DNA of 64,000 nucleotides from Casuarina equisetifolia (Eukaryota > Streptophyta > Magnoliopsida > Fagales > Casuarinaceae), in NCBI GenBank assembly GCA_028551475.1, contig CM052355.1, positions 23,959,580 to 24,023,579 on the forward strand, given 5' to 3'. This document shows positions 50,701-62,700 of the stretch, one piece after another. Each line of letters begins with the position of its first letter. Position 1 is the first letter of the stretch. A program made the position numbers and the translations under genes. The notes beneath the pieces were generated by a model that saw only the letters and a list, made by a program, of their open reading frames with translations, did not search any database and was not told the DNA's origin.

Positions 50701-53700
50701 GGAGTCCTGTCAATAACAACCCTTGGAGAAATTCTCCATGCATCTTTGCTTTTCCCGGATTATGTTATGGAGATCTATCCTTGGTGTAAGGCAAGATCTA
50801 GATATGCAGGATAGAGTTTTCTTCTTTGCTTCTCCTTTCCCTTTTGTTTAAGCTTTTGTTGTGTTAGAGTTGGTTTTAACTCATGAACTGAGCTTCTTGT
50901 CTAATCTTCTAACCTAATGCTCACTTAGCAAGACTTTAATACTTATGCTAACAACCTCACCCCCATTTATAAAAAAGTTAAGAGAACGAAAAAAAAGAAA
51001 TGAAAATACTTGTTGTTCTGAGAGTCTAAATAGACGAGTATTTTCTTAACCAGCCTGCATAACTAATATTCAACTTGTTTCAAAGGCTTTCTAACCCTCT
51101 CACCTTCTAATATTACTGCTGGCATCTTACCCATAATAGAAGAAGATAGAAAAGAATGAAAAGAAAGGAAACAGATAGGAAAATATTTACTATTAGGAAA
51201 AGGCAACCTATACTTCATTCATCAGAATATTAACAAGTTGCTTTCTAGTCTTTTTTTATATGTACAGATCAAATTCACACACTTTCCTTTATCAAACGTT
51301 TGTTGATTTCAATATGTTAGGCTTAAAAACAGAGCTAGGTTCTGTGAAGCGTTGATGGTTGCTTTATTATTATGATTCGATCTTATAGGATCTACAGAGT
51401 TAGACTTGAATTCCTTCAACAGTAACTTCAAGTATAAAACTTTCGTAATTTCATGTCATGACTTTGAATTCTCCTTATGCATTTGACCTAGTAACAATGA
51501 ACTATTTTTGCTATGCCACAAAACCAAAGTTTGAACAAATGGAAACACAGTATGCAGAGGGAGACTGCTGGTTTGTAACTGACCTGGCCTAGTTGCTTCT
51601 ATACATGATTTAATTCTCTTTTCAAGTGGTTTGGCCTATAAAACAGCAAACCTTACCTAGGAAGGACTTTAGGTATGTAAGAATCTGTTATACTGTTTCT
51701 GTATAGGATTCCTGTGAAGGGTGCGTGAAGTGGCTTACCAGCCAATGGCATAGTCTGTATTTGGTCTAGTGTAAGAGAAATGGGTCAGGTTTTCTTTAGC
51801 TTTTTCTTTCTGATTTGAAAGCCTCCTAGTGGGACTCTCAACTCCATGACATGCCATTTGGCCATGTGCCGCATGATATGTAGTTCTGCCACTAGATGAC
51901 TTGCCATTTTGCCTTTCTAATAGTCAACATCTGCAGCCACCAAAGCAGTCACTGTTGCCATTGGAAATTCTAAATTCGACAAGAAATCAATTTAGACGCT
52001 GCCTTCTCAGACTATACCCCTTCAAACTGTAACCACACAATTATAAATACAAAAGGTGATCAAGAACTTTAAAAAAAAAAAAAAAAAAATTAGCACGCTA
52101 CCCTTATTGACTATCTTTGGTAGATCTAACTGATGAAGCTTATCATGGTCTGTGACAATCACAGACAACATTCATATGGCTGCAGAGAGAACTGATTTCC
52201 CTTTTACCAAGTTGAAGAATATAGACAAGAATGAAAAAAGAGAGAAAAGAGGGGGGCGAAAAAAGAGATAGATATTATCAAAAAGAGAAGAGCTAAACGG
52301 AGGTCCCCATATGTCTTGCAATATTTTTGTGACGCTTGAAGAGAACAAATACATAAACATTATTACCATAAAACATAAAACAATATGTCCTCATTAATGC
52401 TGGTGACATAAACAAAATTGTGGACAGCATTTAACTAGATTGACAGGTAGTCAAAGAGTTCATAGATATAAAAAATGAAAAGAAGATCATAATGAAGGAC
52501 TTCTGAGAAAGCATGCAATAAGTTAACAGAGGTTGATGGGCTTGAAGGCTTTGCCCATAGTTGGACTAAGAATAAGTTAGATTACCAAAGTTTTCGTCAT
52601 CTTAATTGGAGTTAGATAACAATGTCATTGGGTGTTGAGAAATGCAGACAACATTAAATGACTTTTATTCCTAATGATCACCGAAACAGCAAGTCTTATG
52701 TATATTCAAAATAGACATGACTCAGCATATGATGTCTTCATATGCAAATAGGAATGAAACTTGTCTTTCAAATATTTTCTTTTCTTTTCTTTTATCTGCC
52801 ACTTGGAAAGCTAATGCTATCATGGCCAAATCAGGTTTAAGTTTTCAACTCTACTAGCCTTAACTCGGACTTTGGGCATCTGTGATTTATATAAGTTTAT
52901 TCAGTTCCTAATTCTTTTTGTTGCCATATCTTCCCGAAGGGTTCTGCTATGTAAAGTGTTTGTAATTTGTTAGAATTGGTTTCCATTTAAAAGTTGACAT
53001 AAATTGGAAATGTATGGTTCGGAAAATTCATAAGGAGCCACATTTATTATTCCTTTTGGTTTTCCTTTTCTGGGATTTATTAATGGTCATGAGAAGATTC
53101 TAAAGCCTGATTTCATTTGGTGGCTACCATAGTAATAAGCAATGATTTGTTTCAATTAAATAATAAGAGAAGCAATCTATGTACATTTATGAAAGTGGAT
53201 GGTTTGGCTTCCTTTACTTGCTACTGAAGGTGGATTCTAAACTGCTGAATTTCGCAGCTACTGCTATAAGAATCAGTTATTCATTTTTGGATCCCATATA
53301 TTGTGAATTGCTAGACATCCATATTTCGCTGCGGTTCTGTTTTGTGAAAACTACTTGTTTCTTTCTGAAAATGCGACCTCATGTTGTTTATTCTCTATTT
53401 ATATGTTCTGTTAACAGATACAGCCACTGGTTGGGCCAACAAAGTTGATTATGAATATTCCTATTGAAAACTATCAGTGGCATGAATTCTTTCCGCATGG
53501 TAACATAAGAAACTTTCTGCTTATGCCTCTTGTTTCTTCTTATCTTTTGTTGTAGCCTGTACTAATTTGTGATTTGGAAACTGCTGCAGCAAAGTATAAC
53601 ATTGGTGTTGTTATTGCAGTATGGGCTCCAATTGTTCTAGTAAGATCTCAAGAGAATGTCATTGACACAAATTTTGAGTCATTGTGCTATATTTCCATTC

Positions 53701-56700
53701 TTCAGATTATAATGCTACATATGCCCTAACGATGCTTCACTGCTATACAGGTCTATTTCATGGATGCACAAATATGGTATGCCATTTTTTCTACTCTATT
53801 TGGTGGAGTTCATGGAGCGTTCAGCCATTTGGGTGAGGTTAGTGGCAGAATTTTGCACAAACCATTGGATTAGAGATAGTTATCAGCATACAACAGTATT
53901 GGTCATATAGAAATGGTTGATATATGATTCTTCTGCAGATGAGTATGAGATTAAGTTTTCCTTAATATTTTAGTTGTGACATTACAATAGAACAATAGAG
54001 TGGACTGTCAGGATGTGGTAAAAGTGTATGCAAAATCTAAATTGGTTGTATTCGAAGTGAAAGTGAACTTTTCATTTATTTTAGGCAGCATTGACTGAGA
54101 CTAGTCTTTTTTGCAATATAGTACATATGTGACTAGCAATCCCCAAAGTTATGATACTTTTAGTTTCAGATTTGACTTAGATTTCATTCCTCTCTTCTTG
54201 ATGATCAATTTATCCACTGGATGTTTATTAGATACGTACTCTTGGGATGTTACGGTCAAGATTTATAGCTGTACCTGCTGCTTTCAACAGTAAGCTTGTG
54301 CCATCAGCAAGCCAAGAGACGAAAAGCAAACATGCGGTAAAACATTATTAATTCTGTAATGTTTGAACAGTGTTCTTTGGTGTACAAAATTACTGGGGAT
54401 TTTCTTACCCCTCACCCCAAAAAAAGTCTGTACCAATTGAATGTAACTTTCATTCTGCATACTTGATTAAGACATTGTATCAGTGTTTTTATCAAGTTTT
54501 CCTTGCTTGAATTGAAGCCTTACATCTTTATTTTCCTTTCCCTGAATCATAAACTTCAGAGCCAGGATCTGTGGCGTGAATGGAAGAACATTGCCAGTTT
54601 TTCTATGGTGTGGAATGAGTTCATACATTCAATGCGAATGGAAGACCTTATCAGCAATAGGTTCTGGCTGCTGTTACTTTCCCATGAATTCATTGTATGT
54701 CGGATGGATCATTTGCCTATCTCTAACTATTTCCTTTGAACTGTGATCATCCAGGGACAGAGACCTTTTGCTTGTTCCTTATCCTACGGGTGAGGTCACT
54801 GTCGTACAGTGGCCTCCTTTTCTGCTGGCTAGTAAGGTATATTTTTTGCATGGTTGGAGGTGTTGAGCCTTATATTGAACACAGTTCTTGTTTTTGATGC
54901 TCTTTCTCTCAATAGATTCCTATAGCCCTAGACATGGCAAAGGATTTTAAGGGAAGGGATGATGATGAGTTGTTTAAGAAGATCACGAGTGATCATTATA
55001 TGAAATCAGCAGTTGTTGAATGCTATCAGACAGTCAAACATATCATACTTGGCCTTCTGGAAGAGGATGGGGATAAGATGTAAGACACATTAACATTACC
55101 AGCTTGAATTAGGGAGCTTGGCAAAATATAATTTTGCACTGGCAACTGCCCTCCCTGTGATCCATCCTCCAACCTCCTTTCGTAGCAGACTCATGTCAAC
55201 TGGTTTTTTCATGTGATTCAGGATTGTTAGCCGTATATGCACTGAATTAGAGGACAGTATAGTTGAAGGGAGATTTTTGCAGAAGCATAAGATGAGTGGG
55301 CTGCCTCAACTCAGTGACAAGTTGGAGAAATTTCTAAAGCTCTTGATGGTAATATCCCTCTTTTATGTTTCCCTATAGTTTTAATGGTTAAAAAATTCAG
55401 GAGTGAACATTCTACTTGTCAATGCTGAGTTCCTTGCTTTGTATGTTGGTAAACTGACAGCCAGTTGATAATAGCGATGCTTTGGAACCCCAAATAGTCA
55501 ATGTCCTCCAGGACATCATCGAGATTATAACACAGGATATTATGGTCAGTGGAAATGAGTAAGTAGTGAGAAGCATGTACTTATGGAGAAGTAAGATAGC
55601 TGTTTTTATCATCATAGTTATCTTTTGTGACTAATGTATGCTGTTTTTTCTTTTGCCATTCCCTTCTAGATTCTTGGAAAGCACACACACTGCTGAGGAT
55701 GTCAGGAATGAGCAGAGATTTGAAAGGCTTTGGTTTGGCCTGGTGCAGGAAAAGTCTTGGAAGGAGAAGGTTTGCATTTACGCTTCTGATAAAATGTTTT
55801 AGATATTCCATCCAAGATCACCTGTCTTACCATGTTGTCTTTTGTTTTTCTATAGGTTGTTAGGCTTCATCTGCTATTAACTGTCAAGGAATCTGCCATA
55901 AATGTGCCTCAGAACTTGGATGCTCGCCGCCGCATTACTTTCTTTGCAAATTCCTTGTTTATGAATATGCCAAGTGCTCCCAAAGTCCCTGACATGCTGT
56001 CATTTAGGTTAGTCACCGAAGAACACACATTTTGCCAATAGTAATTAATATGAACTTCTTAGTTGGAAAATGGAAGTATACTTTTCAACAGATTGATCAT
56101 CACCACCATTGAAAGAGATATAGTCCAATGAAACTAACATTGAAAAGGATATAGTCTGATGCCATAATCCAGTTTCGAAACTTGTGTAAAAATTACTCTG
56201 GCTACTCTGAGGGAAAGATCGATATTGTCCTTGTGCTAACATGATATCATGTTCAAGATCTGGTTCTTCTTTTGATACTTAATGATATTTCCATTTAATT
56301 CATTTTTTTTTAATAATTGGGGAGGGGGAGGGGGAGGGGGAGGCTCAAACCCCAGCTACTTGTGCAAAATCCCACCACCGCCTAGTTACCAAGGGTTCAT
56401 GCTTTGCTTCTTCCCTTGGCAGCATATAAATTGTATAGTTGCCATTATCTACAAATCACTTCATAGTCTCCTGGTGATTAGTATTTCCTCCTAGTTCATA
56501 CTATAGTGCCATTTAACCTATTTTCTGATTTATGGGCTAGTGTTTTAACTCCATATTACAAAGAAGATGTCCTTTATTCTGAGGAGGAACTGAATCAGGA
56601 AAATGAGGATGGTATATCAATTTTGTTCTACCTGCAAAAGATATATCCTGGTGAGTTTCAGTTTCATTGCTCCGTATTCTTTTCATTGTATAAAATGGCT

Positions 56701-59700
56701 ATGAACTTACATCTGCATATTATGGTCACAAATAGATGAATGGACCAATCTTCAGGAACGCATAAAAGGTTATAAATTTAAAGACCCAGAGAAAGAGAAG
56801 ATGGACATTCGTCACTGGGTATCTTACAGAGGGCAGACCCTTACTAGAACAGGTTTGATTATGACGAGTTTTGTGGTCCCTCTGTACAAGCATTTTTTAT
56901 GGGTTTTGACTTCAGATATGTGTCGATCTCAATATGTTTTTGCCAGTGCGAGGGATGATGTACTACAGGCAGGCTCTAGAACTTCAGTGCTTCTTGGAAT
57001 CTGAAGTAGATGATGGTTAGTGTTTTCGATCTCGGATATGAATTTTGAATTTAAACATTTATTCATCTCTGGTTCCAATATATTTAAAAGTTGATACTAA
57101 TTTTGAAAGATGATATTGGAGAAAATGACATTTTCTGATCATCTACTCTTGTTTTTTTTCTTTTCCTCTTTTGCAGATGTTTACGGTGGCTATCTGAACT
57201 TTAGACGGAGACCTTTATCTGAGCGTGACAAAGCATTAGCTGATTTGAAGTTTACCTATGTTGTCTCTTGTCAAGTTTACGGGAATCAAAAAAAATCTGA
57301 TGATCCTAGAGAGCAAAATTGTTACCTCAATATTCGGAATCTTTTGTTAACGTAACTCACAGTTACAATTTATGAAATTTAATTGCTTCAAAGAGATTCT
57401 ATATATTGCTTGTGTTACTAAAGCATTAAAAACATGGTATAGGTACCCATCTCTACGTGTTGCTTACATTGATGAAACAGAGAAAACAATAAGAGGAAAA
57501 TCAGAGAAGTCTTACTTCTCTGTACTTGTCAAGGGAGGGGACAAATTAGATGAGGTATGCAAGAATAACTTGTACTCTTTTCGTGCATTTGTATCTACAA
57601 TTTATGAGCCTGTTAGTCAAAATAAACTGTCAATTATGGAATCCTGGTCACTCATATAGTCCAGTTCCATTTAGGACATAACTAATTTGGAACTTGGCTT
57701 AGCACTCTCATAATCCAATCCCATTCTGGGTATGATGATCTTCTTCACTTGAAATTTTGATACCTTCATTAGGGTCTCAATATTATATATTATTAGATCG
57801 ACTCCAATATTCTTTCCACAAGTCCACTATGTAAAATGTTTTAGCCACATCTGATTGATATTCTACAGGAATTAATTGTAATTGGAGCCTGTCATAATCA
57901 TTTAGGTAGCCTGGTTCTATTTTAGTACCCAATCGATATGGGACTTAATACATGCTTATGAGTCTTTCACAATCTTATCCAATTCAAAATGTTATTGCAT
58001 TATGTTTTTGGCAAAATACATAGATGTTAATTTGTTAAGGCTTTCAGTTGCATTAATTGTTCAAACTGCATATGGCATTGGCATACATTTTCAACAAGTT
58101 ACCTATATTGAAATCCTAATCTCGTGTTGTTGGACTGTTGTCCTTATTGGAAAAGGCAAACCAAGAATATGGTCAATGAATATCAATTTAACTGATTACT
58201 AGCTCAAGGTAAGGTTAGTAATTTCCTAGTCTAGATTTATTGCCTGATTCATGTCTCCCATTTCTTATACATGGCCTGTTTTATTGTTTTTCCTCTTACC
58301 TAAGACTATAAGTGGATTTAGAAAAGCTCAAAATTGTTTAAATGGCTGATAGTTACAGATCTGAATGAAACACGTTGTTATTACTTGGCTTTGTTTTGTT
58401 GGAGGAAGCTCCATATTTGTTATATTGAAGGCTAAAGATGCTGTTCTAAGACAATTGCTTATTAATAAGTTAACCAGAAAAGAGAAACCCTCTGGTTGAG
58501 TTAATGTCAAACTTTGGTAAAGGGCCTATCTTTGGTTAAATGTAACTCCAAGAACATTATTTATGCTGTTAATGATTTGCTTTGTAAGATCACAGGCTGC
58601 GTTGGAAAGACCTGGTGCAGTGGGAATTAATATTTTGGGGAATTTCAACATATGCTAGGGTAGTCCAGGAGCTCCTTTAGACAAAGACTTGCCACTACTG
58701 GCACTACTTAGACCATATTTAAGGCAATTTGAAGTAAAATTTATTGTATACAGTCTAATTGACCTCCAAGCTAACAAGCCAGAGAGAGATAGAGAAAGGG
58801 ATTTGGTTATGGACATTATTATTATTTTTAATTCCAAAAACAGGCTCTCATTTAGATTTCCATCCTCTGCATTTTGATGTTAAATAAATTGCCTATTTAA
58901 TACCAATTTATATTTTATGTCTTTACTCTATAGGAAATATACCGCATCAAGCTTCCAGGTCGTCCTGTAGATATAGGTGAAGGGAAACCTGAAAATCAAA
59001 ATCATGCAATTATTTTTACTCGAGGAGAAGCCCTGCAGACAATAGACATGAATCAGGTGGCTTCTGTTTTTTATTGTTTGACGTTATATGAAGTGACTTG
59101 TTGTAATCTTTTTAACATTTCGTTTTCTTCCTTTTTCAAGGATAATTACTTTGAAGAAGCTTTTAAAATGAGAAACGTACTGAATGAATTTGTAAAACCT
59201 CGGCATGGTGTGCGGAAACCCACAATATTGGGTTTGAGGGAGCATATATTCACTGGAAGGTTTGTTATGTCTCTGATTATAAATTGAATCTGAATGGGGA
59301 TTAATGATAACGATGGTCATTTTGTAGAGATTGCACAGTTTCTTTTCCTCTTTTTTTTCAGTATTTGTACTTATCTTTGTCCTGTGTATTTCACAGCGTT
59401 TCATCACTTGCATGGTTCATGTCCAATCAGGAGACCAGTTTTGTAACTATTGGGCAACGAATTTTGGCAAATCCTCTCAGGTAGAGTTTTCATAATAATG
59501 CTTAAGTGATTTGATATGTACTTACGGTAATTTACTCATTGATTGTATATTTATTGTTTCTTGACATATATGTTCCTTTATGACACCCATAGCAGCATTC
59601 TTACTTTTTTGCTCATAATTGAAGATCTTCAGAAGGAGAATCCAAAAAGTTTATAGTTCTCGGCTTCAATGTTAAACTGAAACAAAGTAAATCTCTAAGA

Positions 59701-62700
59701 AAAATCCCACTACAATTAGGTCTGTCGCAAACTTGGATGAGCATATTCATAAGATTTTATGGATATTTATCCCTGTATTCATCCCAAAACAAATTTGAAA
59801 ACATATTTACCCCTCTATATGGATATAACAACCTTATTTTTGCATTTTGATTGTAAGATGTTGTTCACATTATGTAACTTATATTAAAGGAGAGGAAGAA
59901 ACCTTGGTTTAGCGGTGTTCCCTGGCTTTGTGGTGTTCTCTAAGGCAAACCCTGACTGGCAGTCCCACCGGTCTTGAGTTCAAGTCCCTTCCCCCCTCCC
60001 TAGGTGCATGCGTAAAAAAAAAAAATAAAGGAAAAAACCTTGGGTTCTCACCCATGCATTCTTCTGCTCTCACCTTAAGGAGATTAAAGTCTCACTAAAT
60101 CATGACCAAGGAAATTTGAAAGGAAAAAACCCATGATTTGAGTAAAGTCTATGCGAATAGGTAATGGTAAATCTTTCTTAATTAGTGAATTCCAAATATG
60201 GAAAATTTTATTTGAAATGCAAGGTGAACCATTGAGCTTGAATTCAGATATATATGATGATAAGTGATAAGAAGAAATACTAATAGAGTGTAAATAAGGT
60301 GCAACACCTTTTTAAATTGAGAGTATATAGGCTAATGTCTTGAATAATTTAACTTTGAAAAACACATTAGATTTCAAAAAGGAAACTTCATAGTGTTTAA
60401 AATTTTCTAGAGTTATCTAATTAGGACTTAGCCATATTAAACCTAGTTCAAAAGAATTCTTTGATTTAAGAGCATGCAGAAATGAGCCAGCATAATAGAC
60501 TTAATCCACACAATGAGACACCTTTAAGCTGAGTTATAATCATATATATCCTTATCTTTCCAATCACTTTGCTTTTGATAAAATATATGTGCTTCCCTAC
60601 TTGCAACACAAATTCTTTATCTTTAACAGTTCTTTGTTATATGTAATAAGTCGGTGTATGTCCATAGTTTACAAGTTGTGAGTGAAGTGGTTTTTGTACC
60701 AACAGATTTGTTCTCTGCTGTTTTATTTTTGGCTATCTATTGTATGTTCCATCTTAATTTTCAGGGTGAGGTTCCACTATGGGCATCCTGACATATTTGA
60801 CAGAATCTTCCACATAACAAGAGGTGGCATTAGCAAAGCTTCAAAAGTAATCAACTTAAGTGAGGATATCTTTGCAGGTATTCCTTGGTTCACCAAAAAA
60901 TGAGTTACAAATTGATATTATCTGTCCACTTGTATTGAGCTGCTCCCTTTCAGGATTTAATTCAACTCTGCGTGGGGGATTTATAACCCATCATGAGTAC
61001 ATCCAAGTAGGCAAGGGCCGTGATGTTGGGATGAATCAAATATCGCTTTTTGAGGCTAAGGTTGCAAATGGAAATGGAGAGCAGACTCTAAGCCGTGATG
61101 TATATCGCCTTGGCCGTCGATTTGACTTCTATAGGATGTTGTCATTCTACTTTACAACCGTGGGTTTCTATTTTAGTAGTATGGTATGTCAGCCAAACTA
61201 ATTTTTCTCTATGTCCTTTTAGTATGTCAATGTAGTTGAAATTTATAGCAACTGGAATATGACCAGAGAAAGCTTGCAAATTATATCTTCTTGACTTGCT
61301 CGTGATATAGGGGTTTAACAGTTGCGTTCTTTTGAGGAACTAGGTGGGGTGATGTTTATTGGTATGTAGGTAATGAATGATACATTATGAAGTGACTACT
61401 GTCCAAGATGTTCACAAGTCATTAATATTACAAAAGAAGTGTCGCTGATAATAATTTGATGCAATTTCCAAATATTTCTTGAGCCCTCCAACCAATAGTT
61501 AGATAGGTTATTCTGTTCGTTTGTCTTTAAGGTTCATTTCTTGTGTTGATTGGGTTGGTTATTAAAGGAAAATTTATGGCAAGATTAAGAGGAGTTGAAC
61601 TGCCGCCAATTGTCAAATTGATAGATTATGGAAGTTTTTAGGTGCAGAGAGAGCATAGGTTTCATTTTTATGATCTTTATTCTAGCAGGCTTGGGACTTG
61701 TGGACAGGCATTGCTGTAAGGAGTTTATTCTGTATTTCAAATGAAAGGAACCGAATTAAATGGAAAAGAAAAAGGAAAGAAGGAAGAAGAGAAAGATTAA
61801 AAGTAATTCAAGGTAGACAGCTAGATAGAACCAGTTACTACAGCCTAAAGGATTGTCCTGCAATGTTGTTGTCTTCCAATTTTATTAACATTGCTTTTCT
61901 ACAAACTACTTTGTGTCATCTAGAAATATACATCCATAGCCTAATTTGAACTTTTTTTGTTTCAGCTGACTGTGCTTACTGTATATGTGTTTTTATATGG
62001 CCGTTTGTACATGGTTATGAGTGGAGTGGAGAGAGAGCTTCTTGATAATGTATCTATACAACACAGTAAGGCCCTCGAACAGGCTTTGGCTACCCAATCT
62101 GTTTTTCAATTGGGCTTACTGCTAGTGCTACCTATGGTTATGGAAATTGGCTTGGAAAAAGGATTTCGTACTGCCCTGGGTGATTTTATTATCATGCAAC
62201 TACAGCTTGCTTCTGTTTTCTTTACGTTCCAGCTTGGGACAAAAGCACATTACTATGGAAGAACGATTTTGCATGGAGGTTCTAAATATCGAGCTACTGG
62301 CCGTGGATTTGTTGTTTTCCATGCAAAGTTTGCTGAGAACTACAGGATGTATTCACGAAGTCACTTTGTGAAGGGGTTGGAGCTGCTAATTCTTTTAATT
62401 GTATATGAAGTATATGGAAAATCATACCGCAGTTCAACTCTCTATTTCTTCATCACTATTTCTATGTGGTTCCTTGTTGCTTCTTGGTTGTTTGCACCTT
62501 TCGTGTTCAATCCATCTGGCTTTGATTGGCAAAAGACAGTAGATGATTGGACGGACTGGAAGAGGTGGATGGGAAACCGTGGTGGTATTGGCATTGCACA
62601 AGACAAAAGCTGGGAATCGTGGTGGGATGAAGAACAAGAGTACATCAAATACACAAATATCAGGGGAAGAGCACTAGAGATAATACTTGCATTTCGCTTC

